NCBI GenBank assembly: GCA_044336205.1
Contig: CP172318.1
Coordinates: 744,001 to 808,000 of the forward strand
DNA from: Ruoffia sp044336205
GTDB lineage: Bacteria > Bacillota > Bacilli > Lactobacillales > Aerococcaceae
Length of the DNA: 64,000 nt
Direction of reading: 5' to 3'
Shown: piece by piece, positions 52,868-60,750 of the stretch
Position numbering within the stretch: position 1 is the stretch's first letter
Layout of the letters: the number at the start of each line of letters is the position of its first letter
Notes under the pieces: model-generated
The model's input: the letters and a program-made list of their open reading frames with translations, nothing else
Database searches by the model: none
What the model was told of the DNA's origin: nothing
Translations under genes and position numbers: made by a program

Positions 52868-53776
52868 TTGGGTTTAGAAGGAATTAGACGTAAAATCGAT
52901 TCGATTAATAAAACATCTCAAATCACGAATGCTATGAGTTTAGTATCAACAACTAAATATAACCGAATAGTAAATATCTCAAGTAATTATGAGCAATATG
53001 CTAAAAAAGTTCGCCGATTAGTAGCCAGTATAATCAGTCGTGTAAATGATCTTAATGCCCCAAGTTATGGTTCTAATAACAGTGACTTAGATATAATAGA
53101 TTACCATGACCTACTAGTTAGCCGTTCGGTTAAGAAAACAGGTTACTTAATCATTACTTCAGATAAAGGGTTGGCTGGCGGATATAATTCAACCGTTGTT
53201 AAAGAATTTCGACAATTATTACAACAAAGAAAACAATTAAAAGATGATGTCGTTGTAATGGCGATTGGGGACCCAATCGTTAAGTTCTGTCGTAAAGAGT
53301 CAATCCACATAGCTCACGAATTACATCATTTACCGGATTTTCCATCTTTCACACATGTTCAAAGTTTGATTCAAAAATCTGTGGAGTTATTTAAATCTGA
53401 AATATTTGATGAATTGTATATTTGCTATAATCATTCCGTGAATGCACTACAAAATGAATTTCGTTGTGAACAAGTTCTTCCCTTAGCGAATATTGATCAA
53501 GAAGATGAGTTAGATGTAGATTATCTAATTGAGCCAGAGATTTCCGATGTATTGGATGTCTTATTAACACAATATGCTGAAAGTACAATATATGGAACCA
53601 TTCTTGATGCGAAAACTGCTGAACAAGCAAGTCGAATGCAAGCTATGACACAAGCTACAGATAATGCAACAGACTTAATTAAATCCTTGCAATATCAATA
53701 CAATCAAGAACGACAAAAACAAGTTACCAATGAAATCATCGAAATAACTAGTGGTGCAAATGCACAAAATAATTGA
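52868..53776 (+). CDS. atpG: ATP synthase F1 subunit gamma
   Basis: Gamma is the central rotor shaft. The 302 residues start GLEGIRRKIDSINKTSQITNAMSLVSTTK, show SDKGLAGGYNS, and end with the long helix EQASRMQAMTQATDNATDLIKSL. It is a little longer than average (about 285-290), mainly in the N-terminal third near SYGSNNSDLDIIDYHD. It starts at TTG with GAGGTGAT upstream. Confidence 0.95.
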   Translation: MGLEGIRRKIDSINKTSQITNAMSLVSTTKYNRIVNISSNYEQYAKKVRRLVASIISRVNDLNAPSYGSNNSDLDIIDYHDLLVSRSVKKTGYLIITSDKGLAGGYNSTVVKEFRQLLQQRKQLKDDVVVMAIGDPIVKFCRKESIHIAHELHHLPDFPSFTHVQSLIQKSVELFKSEIFDELYICYNHSVNALQNEFRCEQVLPLANIDQEDELDVDYLIEPEISDVLDVLLTQYAESTIYGTILDAKTAEQASRMQAMTQATDNATDLIKSLQYQYNQERQKQVTNEIIEITSGANAQNN

Positions 53777-53792
53777 AAGAAGGCAAGATAAC

Positions 53793-55247
53793 ATGAGAAT
53801 TGGAAAAGTAGAACAAGTTATCGGCCCAGTTGTCGATGTTCGTTTTCCTAGAGATGGGGGGGTACCCCATATTCAAAATGCTTTAGTCATCATTCCAAAT
53901 GTGACTGAAGATACAGTGACTGAAAAAGACTTACAAAGAGAAGATACAACGGTGGTAGAAGTATCACTTGACTTAGGAGAAGGGGTCGTTAGAACGATTG
54001 CTATGAATGCGACTGAAGGATTAAGTCGTGACATGGTCGTTGTAGATACAGGCTCACCAATCAAAGTTCCAGTAGGAAAACAAGTGTTAGGTCGAGTATT
54101 CAATGTTTTAGGACAAACTATTGATAAAAGAGGTGATCTTGAAGAAGGTTATGAATTAGAAAGTATCTATAAAGATGCACCGAAATATGAAGATTTAGAA
54201 AGCCAGTTCGAAGTTTTAGAAACAGGAATTAAAGTGATTGATTTACTTGCACCTTATTTACGTGGTGGTAAAGTAGGTCTATTCGGAGGAGCGGGTGTTG
54301 GTAAGACTGTCCTTATCCAAGAATTAATTCATAATATAGCCCAAGAGCGTGATGGTATTTCTGTCTTTGCTGGTGTTGGGGAACGTACTCGTGAAGGTAA
54401 CGACTTGGTCAATGAAATGCGAGAAAGTGGCGTAGATAAAAAGACAGCCTTAGTTTTCGGACAAATGAACGAACCACCTGGAGCTAGAATGCGTACTGTA
54501 CTCACTGGTCTGACAATGGCAGAGTACTTTAGAGATACAATGAAGCAAGATGTATTGCTTTTTGTGGATAATATTTATCGTTTCACTCAAGCAGGATCAG
54601 AAGTTTCAGCACTTCTTGGACGTATGCCATCTGCCGTAGGATATCAACCAACTTTGGCAAGTGAAATGGGAGCAATGCAAGAACGTATTGCTTCAACTGT
54701 AAACGGAGCAATTACATCTATTCAAGCGGTTTATGTACCAGCGGATGATTATACTGACCCGGCACCTGCAACAACGTTTACTCATCTTGATTCTACAACA
54801 AACCTAGATCGTAAACTGACTGCGCAAGGAATTTATCCTGCTGTTAACCCATTAGAATCAACATCTGTAGCACTAACAGAAGAAATTGTAGGAGTAAGAC
54901 ATTATAATATTGCCAGAGAAGTCCAACAAACACTGCAAAGATATAATGAACTACAAGATATTATAGCAATCTTAGGTATTGAGGAATTAAGTGATGAAGA
55001 GAAAGTAACGGTAACACGTGCAAGACGTATCCAATTATTCTTGTCACAAAACTTCCACGTAGCTGAGCAATTTACTGGTATTGAAGGTTCTTTTGTAACG
55101 ATTGAGGAGACGTTGGATGGTTTTGAAGGTATCTTAGAAGGTAAGTATGATTCACTTCCGGAAGAAGCATTTAGAAACGTTGGTCAAATCGAGCAAGTTA
55201 TTGCAAAAGCCGGTGAGCTCGGTGTAGATATCTCAGAGTTCATGTAG
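53793..55247 (+). CDS. atpD: ATP synthase F1 subunit beta
   Basis: Beta holds the catalytic sites. The 484 residues show MRIGKVEQVIGPVVDVRF, the P-loop GGAGVGKTVLIQELIHN, catalytic Glu in GERTREGNDL, Walker B LLFVDNIYRFTQAGSEVSALLGRMPSAVGYQPTLASEMG and the C-terminal helical domain. ATG 53793 fits, with AGAAGG upstream; a start at 53751 lies inside atpG. It is slightly longer than the usual ~468. Confidence 0.96.
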   Translation: MRIGKVEQVIGPVVDVRFPRDGGVPHIQNALVIIPNVTEDTVTEKDLQREDTTVVEVSLDLGEGVVRTIAMNATEGLSRDMVVVDTGSPIKVPVGKQVLGRVFNVLGQTIDKRGDLEEGYELESIYKDAPKYEDLESQFEVLETGIKVIDLLAPYLRGGKVGLFGGAGVGKTVLIQELIHNIAQERDGISVFAGVGERTREGNDLVNEMRESGVDKKTALVFGQMNEPPGARMRTVLTGLTMAEYFRDTMKQDVLLFVDNIYRFTQAGSEVSALLGRMPSAVGYQPTLASEMGAMQERIASTVNGAITSIQAVYVPADDYTDPAPATTFTHLDSTTNLDRKLTAQGIYPAVNPLESTSVALTEEIVGVRHYNIAREVQQTLQRYNELQDIIAILGIEELSDEEKVTVTRARRIQLFLSQNFHVAEQFTGIEGSFVTIEETLDGFEGILEGKYDSLPEEAFRNVGQIEQVIAKAGELGVDISEFM

Positions 55248-55273
55248 GCAAGCATATCGAAGGTGAGGAGAAA

Positions 55274-55707
55274 ATGGCTAAAAATCAAGACTTATTACAA
55301 GTTAATATTTATTCACCTGAGGGTCTCGTCTATACACATTATTCACGTGGAGTAGTTGTAAAAACAACTGGAGGCGATATGATGATAATGCCTAACCACG
55401 TCCCTGTAATTGCTTCTTTAACAGTGGGAGCTGTTAAAGTACTTCGGCGTGATGAGTCGATTAAAGATAATTTTATAGCAATTAACGGTGGAATCATTGA
55501 GATGCGTAATAATATTGTAGAAATAATGGCAACTTATGCCATTAGAGCAGGTGATATAGATGAAGCACAAGCTCAAATTGATAAGCAAGACGCTGAAGCT
55601 GCATTAGAAACAGCTGTATCGAAAGAAGATATGGTCGCTTATAGAAGAGCACAAATTGCTCTTAATCGTGCTATTAATATGATTAACGTTAGTGAAAAAA
55701 ATTATAA
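55274..55707 (+). CDS. atpC: ATP synthase F1 subunit epsilon; stop codon apparently lost by one base in an A tract
   Basis: Residues 1-85 form the beta sandwich (LLQVNIYSPEGLVYTHYSRG, MIMPNHVPVIASLTVGAVKV, FIAINGGIIEMRNN) and the rest the helical arm with AYRRAQIALNRAINMI. As given, the frame does not stop but runs through a terminator hairpin into the cupin gene, 342 residues in all. With eight instead of seven A residues at 55695-55701 the protein would end at TAA 55705-55707, giving 144 residues, the normal size. I therefore treat the fusion as an artefact, with moderate confidence. Confidence 0.85.
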
Positions 55708-55714
55708 TTTTGAG

Positions 55715-55747
55715 AAGGCGGAACATTTTTGTTTCGTCTTTTTTTAT
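55715..55747 (+). terminator. Terminator of the atp operon
   Basis: AAGGCGGAACA (55715-55725) pairs with TGTTTCGTCTT (55730-55740) with two G-U pairs, followed by a T-run. It lies inside the apparent atpC-cupin open frame, which argues that two genes are present. Confidence 0.85.
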
Positions 55748-55810
55748 TTGATTGATACTTTACTAATCGATATAATCTCAATAATGACAAGTGTTAATAA
55801 AAGGAGAGAT

Positions 55811-56302
55811 ATGATGGTAACTATGAACCAATGGATTAAGTATTACAATATGGAAGGTCATCGAGAAGGTGGATTTTATTATCAAAATCTAAAATCTAAT
55901 CAGACTATTGTTAATGAGGAAGGTAATGAACGTGCTCTGTACACTAGTATCTATTTTTTATTAACAGATACTAATCCATCGCGTTTTCATAGGCTTAAAG
56001 CCGATGAAGTTTGGTATTATCATTATGGGCAAGCTTTAATTGTTCATATGATTACTCCAGAAGGAAACTATGAGACAATTACTCTAGGCTCTAATATTGA
56101 AAGAGGAGAAGTATTGCAAGCTGTCGTTCCTAAAGGAACAATTTTTGGTTCGACGATAGAGACTGAAGATAGTTATGCTTTAGTAAGTTGTATGGTGAGT
56201 CCAGGCTTTGAATATGAGGATTTCGAGTTATTCCAACGAGATGACTTACTAAGTAAATATCCTGAACATCACGATATTATTGAAAGGTTAACTTTAAATT
56301 AA
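55811..56302 (+). CDS. DUF985 family cupin protein
   Basis: The 163-residue protein (from MMVTMNQWIKYYNMEGHREGGFYYQ) matches the DUF985 pattern: EGGFYYQ, R-ALYTSIYFLL, SRFHRLKADEVWYYHYGQALIVHMI, VPKGTIFGS and a C-terminal VSCMVSPGFEYEDFEL. Cupin beta-barrel; the HRLKADEVWYYH histidines may bind metal. Function unknown. AAGGAGAGAT directly precedes the ATG, supporting a separate gene although the frame is open from atpC. Confidence 0.85.
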   Translation: MMVTMNQWIKYYNMEGHREGGFYYQNLKSNQTIVNEEGNERALYTSIYFLLTDTNPSRFHRLKADEVWYYHYGQALIVHMITPEGNYETITLGSNIERGEVLQAVVPKGTIFGSTIETEDSYALVSCMVSPGFEYEDFELFQRDDLLSKYPEHHDIIERLTLN

Positions 56303-56314
56303 TTAACACATAAA

Positions 56315-56338
56315 AAACCAGCCTTTAGGGGCTGGTTT
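56315..56338. terminator. Terminator between the cupin gene and lactate oxidase gene
   Basis: AAACCAGCC (56315-56323) pairs with GGCTGGTTT (56330-56338). The T-run is on the minus-strand side (TTTTTTA), so it mainly ends the lrgAB-lactate oxidase transcript. Confidence 0.85.
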
Positions 56339-56346
56339 GAATTTGA

Positions 56347-57456
56347 TTAATCTAGATCTTTTAGTCGAGCATTTTTAATATCAGTAATTGTTTGGCAACC
56401 TGTCAATTGCATAACACGTTGTAAGTCTTTTTCAAAGTATTCGAAGACGCTCTTAACACCTTTCCATCCACCTAAAGCTAATCCAAATAGCACTGGACGT
56501 CCTAATGCAACAATATCTGCTCCGCTTGCTAAAGCTTTGAAAATGTGTTCTCCACGGCGAATACCACTATCGAATACAATAGGTACTTGACCTGCTACAG
56601 CCGTTGAAATTTCTTCTAGAACTTCGAATGAACCTGGAGCACCGTCTAATTGACGACCACCATGGTTAGATACCCAAATACCGTCTACACCAGCTGCTAT
56701 TGCTGCTAAAGCGTCTTCAGGTGTTTGAATACCTTTTAGGAATACTGGAAGACCTGAGTACTCTTTAATAAACTTAATATCAGCTAAGTTTATTTTTTGT
56801 TTTGATTGGCTATAAATGTTGTTTAATGACATATTAGCACCTGTACCTGTTAAGTAACGTGAAACAATTGGCATACCAAATGGATACACAAATTTATTGC
56901 GGTTATCACGATCGCGGTTACCACTTAACGTTGAATCAGCTGTTAAGATAATGGCTGAAGCACCGTCAGCTTTGGCTTCATCAAGAATATTTTTGTTTAA
57001 TTCATCATCTTTACTCATATAGATTTGGAACCAACGAGGATTTCCGTTTAATCCTGCATCAATTTCTTCGAATGTTGCTCCTGAATAAGCACTAATTGAC
57101 ATGATTGTTCCACCAAATTCACTAATACCTTTTGCTGTTCCAGCTTCTTTAGTTTCATGTGCTAGACCATGAGCTGCAATCGGTGCCATAATAAATGGAA
57201 CTTTTAAGTCATGTTCAAAAATCTTTGTATTAGTTTCTGGGAATTCTACGTCACGAGCTACTCGTGGTAAGATACCTTTTTTGTTGAATGAGCTAACGTT
57301 ACGGCGAAGAGTAAATTCATCACCAGATCCTCCAGCCATATAATCAAATCCACCAGCTGGTACAATTTCTTTAGCAAAATCTTCTAATTCAATCGTATTA
57401 ATAATATCTAATTCTTTAACTTCTGTAGGTGCATTGTATTTGTTTGTCTCTGTCAT
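56347..57456 (-). CDS. lox: FMN-dependent L-lactate oxidase (alpha-hydroxy acid oxidase family)
   Basis: The 369-residue protein is a TIM-barrel flavoenzyme expected to turn L-lactate and oxygen into pyruvate and hydrogen peroxide. It is close to Aerococcus viridans lactate oxidase as I recall it: PFIMAPIAAHGLAHETKEAGTA, IMSISAYSGATFEEI, ILTADSTLSGNRDRDNRNKFVYPFGMPIV and the catalytic His in WVSNHGGRQLDGAPGS followed by VFDSGIRRGEH. GAGGAG lies eight bases before the ATG. It is last in the lrgA-lrgB-lox transcript. Another alpha-hydroxy acid oxidase specificity cannot be excluded. Confidence 0.9.
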   Translation of the reverse strand: MTETNKYNAPTEVKELDIINTIELEDFAKEIVPAGGFDYMAGGSGDEFTLRRNVSSFNKKGILPRVARDVEFPETNTKIFEHDLKVPFIMAPIAAHGLAHETKEAGTAKGISEFGGTIMSISAYSGATFEEIDAGLNGNPRWFQIYMSKDDELNKNILDEAKADGASAIILTADSTLSGNRDRDNRNKFVYPFGMPIVSRYLTGTGANMSLNNIYSQSKQKINLADIKFIKEYSGLPVFLKGIQTPEDALAAIAAGVDGIWVSNHGGRQLDGAPGSFEVLEEISTAVAGQVPIVFDSGIRRGEHIFKALASGADIVALGRPVLFGLALGGWKGVKSVFEYFEKDLQRVMQLTGCQTITDIKNARLKDLD

Positions 57457-57477
57457 AATAAAACTCCTCTTTCTATA

Positions 57478-58182
57478 TTAATAAAATAATTGTAAAATTT
57501 GTGCCCCAATTGGAGCGATCACTACAATAACAATTCCAGTAACAACAATAGCTAGACCTGACATGGCTCCTTGGACCTCACCAACTTCAATGGCCTTAGA
57601 TGTTCCCATTGCGTGAGAACTTGCACCGAAGGCAATACCTTGAGCAACTGGGTTTGTGATCTGTGCCATTTTGAATAGTGATGGGCCAATTAATGCTCCG
57701 ATTACTCCAGTGAATACTACAATAGCTACCGTGAGTGGAACTAGACCACCCACAGATTCAGATATACCAATAGCAATCGCTGTGGTTACTGGTTTCGGAA
57801 TGAAAGTAGCAGCCAGTGGATAGTCAAATCTGAATAGTAAAGCAAATATAGTAACTAAAACAGTATGGAATAACACCCCGGTGATAATTCCAGTTAATAT
57901 TGCAGGGTAGCTTTCCTTAAGATACTTAAAGTTTTTCTCAAGTTTAATAGCTAATGCAACCGTTGTAGGGGTTACCCAAATACTAATATATCGTCCTCCT
58001 TCATTATAAGTTTCGTAAGATACGTCAGTCAGCATTAATAATATGATGACGCAGATAATAGCAAAAACAAGTGGATTAAATAATGGGAATTTATTGCGTT
58101 TATAGAGCACAGTCCCAATCAGATAAAAAGCAATAGAGATTGTAAAACCAAAAAATGGGGTAGAAACTAATGCGTTAATCAT
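57478..58182 (-). CDS. lrgB: LrgB-family membrane protein
   Basis: A 234-residue polytopic protein with the LrgB landmarks TPTTVALAIKL, FIPKPVTTAIAIGISESVGG and the SSHAMGTSKAIEVGE segment. LrgAB was first described as murein hydrolase regulators; in B. subtilis (PftAB) and S. mutans such pairs move pyruvate. Its start overlaps the end of lrgA. Sitting with lactate oxidase favours a pyruvate or lactate transport role here. Confidence 0.92.
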   Translation of the reverse strand: MINALVSTPFFGFTISIAFYLIGTVLYKRNKFPLFNPLVFAIICVIILLMLTDVSYETYNEGGRYISIWVTPTTVALAIKLEKNFKYLKESYPAILTGIITGVLFHTVLVTIFALLFRFDYPLAATFIPKPVTTAIAIGISESVGGLVPLTVAIVVFTGVIGALIGPSLFKMAQITNPVAQGIAFGASSHAMGTSKAIEVGEVQGAMSGLAIVVTGIVIVVIAPIGAQILQLFY

Positions 58183-58571
58183 GGATTCACCACCTTATCA
58201 TTATTTTGGGATTTCTTTTTATTCTTGTGAATCATCTTTTGAACTACTGTTCCAACAGACCACATCATTAAAGCAGTAGTTACAAACATAATAATTAATA
58301 ATTGCCACCAGACATTACCGCCTAATACACTGAATTGAGTCATTAACCCAACTCCTGCCGGAACAAATAAGAAAGCCATGTTATCTGTTAACCAACTTCC
58401 AACTTCATCAACTTGCTCTATAGCTAATAGGTTGAAATGCAAAGCAAAGAATAAAAGTACCATTCCAATTACACTTCCGGGTATTGCAATCACTGATGAT
58501 ATCATTAGTGATATTATTTCACCGATATAAGAAAAAACTAATAACCAAAGTAATTGTTTTAACTTATCCAT
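58179..58571 (-). CDS. lrgA: LrgA-family (CidA/LrgA) membrane protein
   Basis: The 130-residue protein has four hydrophobic helices and the family block IPGSVIGMVLLFFALHFNLL, then VDEVGSWLTDNMAFLFVPAGVGLM. It works with LrgB. I start at ATG 58571 because GAGAGG is nine bases upstream on the minus strand; the ATG at 58580 lies next to that site. A lysine-rich tail follows the last helix. First gene of the transcript, divergent from the LysR gene. Confidence 0.92.
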   Translation of the reverse strand: MDKLKQLLWLLVFSYIGEIISLMISSVIAIPGSVIGMVLLFFALHFNLLAIEQVDEVGSWLTDNMAFLFVPAGVGLMTQFSVLGGNVWWQLLIIMFVTTALMMWSVGTVVQKMIHKNKKKSQNNDKVVNP

Positions 58572-58604
58572 GTACGTCATCCTCTCCAATTGTGTTATAA
58601 TCAA

Positions 58605-58727
58605 TATGGGCTAATTCCACTTGATTTGAAAACGTTTCATTGACGTAATCATATCACGTGCAAACATAGAAGGAAATATCAAATTTTTATTAATCATAAA
58701 TTTTTTTTATAAAGCGAGGTATGTATT
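58605..58727. promoter_or_regulatory. Divergent control region of lrgAB-lox and the LysR gene
   Basis: TGAAAACGTTTCA (58627-58639) looks like a CcpA site one T short of the palindrome TGAAAACGTTTTCA. TTTATTAATCATAAA (58686-58700) is an imperfect palindrome with the T-N11-A form typical of LysR-type operators. On the minus strand TATAAC (near 58600) may be the lrgA -10 box. These are candidate sites only. Confidence 0.4.
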
Positions 58728-59648
58728 GTGAATATTAGAGATTTAAAATACTTTATTCATTTAGCTGAAAGTCTGAGTTTTACAAAGACTGCAGAAGCTT
58801 TTTATGTTTCTCAGCCATCAATTTCTATCGCTCTAAAGCGATTAGAAGAAAACTTTGAAACGACGCTGATTCAAAGAAATCGGGCTATTCAAAATGTACA
58901 GTTAACAGAAGCGGGTGAGATTTTATACCGCTCATCTCATGAAATTCTTCAAATCTTGGATCGAACTAAACAAGAAATTAAAAATTCTCAAGCAGAAACT
59001 GTCGCCTTTGGTTTCTTACCGACAATTGGAGGCTATTATCTTCCAAAAATATTGCCAGATTTAGCAGATTACAGCATGTTATTGAACTTTATTGAAGAAG
59101 AGAGTTCTGAATTAATGTTTGAGATGTTAAGAAATAATCAAGTATCTGTTGCAATTATTGCGAGTGAGGTGAAATATTTTAGTGAAAAATGGATTAATCA
59201 AGTTCCAATGGAAGAGCATTCTTTTGCTATCTATGTAACTAAGCAACATGAATTTGCTAATAAGGAAATATTAACTATAAAAGAATTAGAGAATTTAAAC
59301 TTTATTACTTTAGGTAATGGTTACACGCACAATACATTATTCAAAGAATGGTTAGAAGATAAAGGATACGAGCTAAATAATGTACGTTATTCCAATGAAA
59401 TTCAAACAATTAATTCAATGATTGAATCAGGTGTTTATGCTGGATTTATGACTGATATTATTATTCGAAATCAGGAGAACTTAGTAAAAATACCTGTAGA
59501 AGATGCACCAAAAGTATATACAAGCCTCGTTCTAAATAATGAAATGCCATTAACAAGTATTCAAAACAAATTCAACCATGCTATTACGCAAGCAGTAAAA
59601 GATATCTATGGTCATGAAAGTCAGGGGAGTAATCTAGATAATGAATAA
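58728..59648 (+). CDS. LysR-family transcriptional regulator
   Basis: The 306 residues start with the winged-helix domain MNIRDLKYFIHLAESLSFTKTAEAFYVSQPSISIALKRLEENFETTLIQR, followed by the effector-binding domain from about residue 88 (VAFGFLPTIGGYYLPKIL). GTG start with GAGG eight bases upstream. It is transcribed away from lrgA, the classic layout in which a LysR regulator controls the divergent operon. The effector may be pyruvate, acetate or lactate by analogy to CidR-type regulators; this is inference. Confidence 0.9.
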   Translation: MNIRDLKYFIHLAESLSFTKTAEAFYVSQPSISIALKRLEENFETTLIQRNRAIQNVQLTEAGEILYRSSHEILQILDRTKQEIKNSQAETVAFGFLPTIGGYYLPKILPDLADYSMLLNFIEEESSELMFEMLRNNQVSVAIIASEVKYFSEKWINQVPMEEHSFAIYVTKQHEFANKEILTIKELENLNFITLGNGYTHNTLFKEWLEDKGYELNNVRYSNEIQTINSMIESGVYAGFMTDIIIRNQENLVKIPVEDAPKVYTSLVLNNEMPLTSIQNKFNHAITQAVKDIYGHESQGSNLDNE

Positions 59649-59946
59649 AAATTATAATTATCCTCTGAATTCAGATTGGTCAACAGAAGAAATTATACAT
59701 GTTATTCAATTCTTTAATGCCGTAGAACAGGCATATGAAAAGGGTATTCCAGTGGGAGACTTTAAAAAGGCTTATCGACAATTCAAACATATCGTAACAA
59801 GTATAAGCGAAGAAAAGCAGTTGGGGAAAGCATTTGAAGAGATGAGTGGTTATTCAATCTATAGAACCGTTCAAGAATTCAGAGCTAAAAGTAAATCAAA
59901 TGAGACAGGGAAACGTTCGCAAATTATTACAATGAAAAATAAGTAG
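59641..59946 (+). CDS. UPF0223 family protein (YktA-like)
   Basis: A 101-residue protein with the UPF0223 pattern NYNYPLNSDWSTEEIIHVIQFFNAVEQAYE, then AYRQFKHIVTSISEEKQLGKAFEEMSGYSIYRTVQE. Function unknown. It overlaps the end of the LysR gene by 8 bases and precedes the inositol-phosphatase-like gene, the same order as yktA-yktC region genes in Bacillus. Confidence 0.9.
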   Translation: MNKNYNYPLNSDWSTEEIIHVIQFFNAVEQAYEKGIPVGDFKKAYRQFKHIVTSISEEKQLGKAFEEMSGYSIYRTVQEFRAKSKSNETGKRSQIITMKNK

Positions 59947-59958
59947 AGGAGAAACTAA

Positions 59959-60732
59959 GTGGATTATCAATTACATCATCGTATTTTAGTTTGGATGGAG
60001 CAAGCGGCTAAGACTTTGAGACAATCCTTAAACAGGGATATTGAAGTTGAAGAAAAGCAAAATGCTAAAGACCTAGTGACCGAGATGGATAAAGCAACTG
60101 AGAAATTCTTTATTGATAAGATTAATCAATACTATCCAGAACATCGTGTTATTGGTGAGGAGGGATTTGGCGATAAACCTTCTGATACTAAGGGCATCAT
60201 CTGGGTTATTGATCCGATTGATGGGACTTTGAACTTTGTTAAGTCAAAAAATCATTTTGGTATAATGTTGGGTATCTTCCTAGACGGTGAACCTCTTGCT
60301 GGATACATCTATGACGTTATGAATTGTGATCTATATTATGGAATAGTGGGTGAGGGGGCTTATTTGAATAACTTGCCACTTAAATCAATAGAAATTTCTC
60401 ACTTAAATCAATCTTTAGTGCTTGGAAATGTAGAAAGTTTCTCAAACAACGTGTATAATATGAAAGCCTTACTTAATGCTTCTCTTGGTGCAAGATCATA
60501 TGGGTCTGCAGCAATGGAGATCATTGGAGTAATCCGAGGAGAAGCATCATTATATTTCTCTGCGGGATTACGACCATGGGATTTTGCAGCGGGTTATGCT
60601 ATCTGTCTCTCTATGGGATATTACGTTAGCAAAATTGATGGAAGTCGACCGAACATATTAGAGAGATCACCGATACTTTTTGCCCACCCCAATGTATATG
60701 CTGAGGCATTGGAATTACTAAGTCACAAATAG
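59959..60732 (+). CDS. Inositol monophosphatase family protein (SuhB/YktC-like)
   Basis: The 257 residues show the metal-dependent phosphatase motifs: AKDLVTEMDKATEKFF, E in VIGEEGFGD, WVIDPIDGTLNFV, and the late LRPWDFAAGYAICLSMGYYVS. It may dephosphorylate inositol-1-phosphate, fructose-1,6-bisphosphate or nucleotide PAP; substrate is not set by sequence. GTG start with AGAGGAG upstream. typA follows after 18 bases. Confidence 0.9.
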   Translation: MDYQLHHRILVWMEQAAKTLRQSLNRDIEVEEKQNAKDLVTEMDKATEKFFIDKINQYYPEHRVIGEEGFGDKPSDTKGIIWVIDPIDGTLNFVKSKNHFGIMLGIFLDGEPLAGYIYDVMNCDLYYGIVGEGAYLNNLPLKSIEISHLNQSLVLGNVESFSNNVYNMKALLNASLGARSYGSAAMEIIGVIRGEASLYFSAGLRPWDFAAGYAICLSMGYYVSKIDGSRPNILERSPILFAHPNVYAEALELLSHK

Positions 60733-60750
60733 ATAAGGATTGAATAATTA

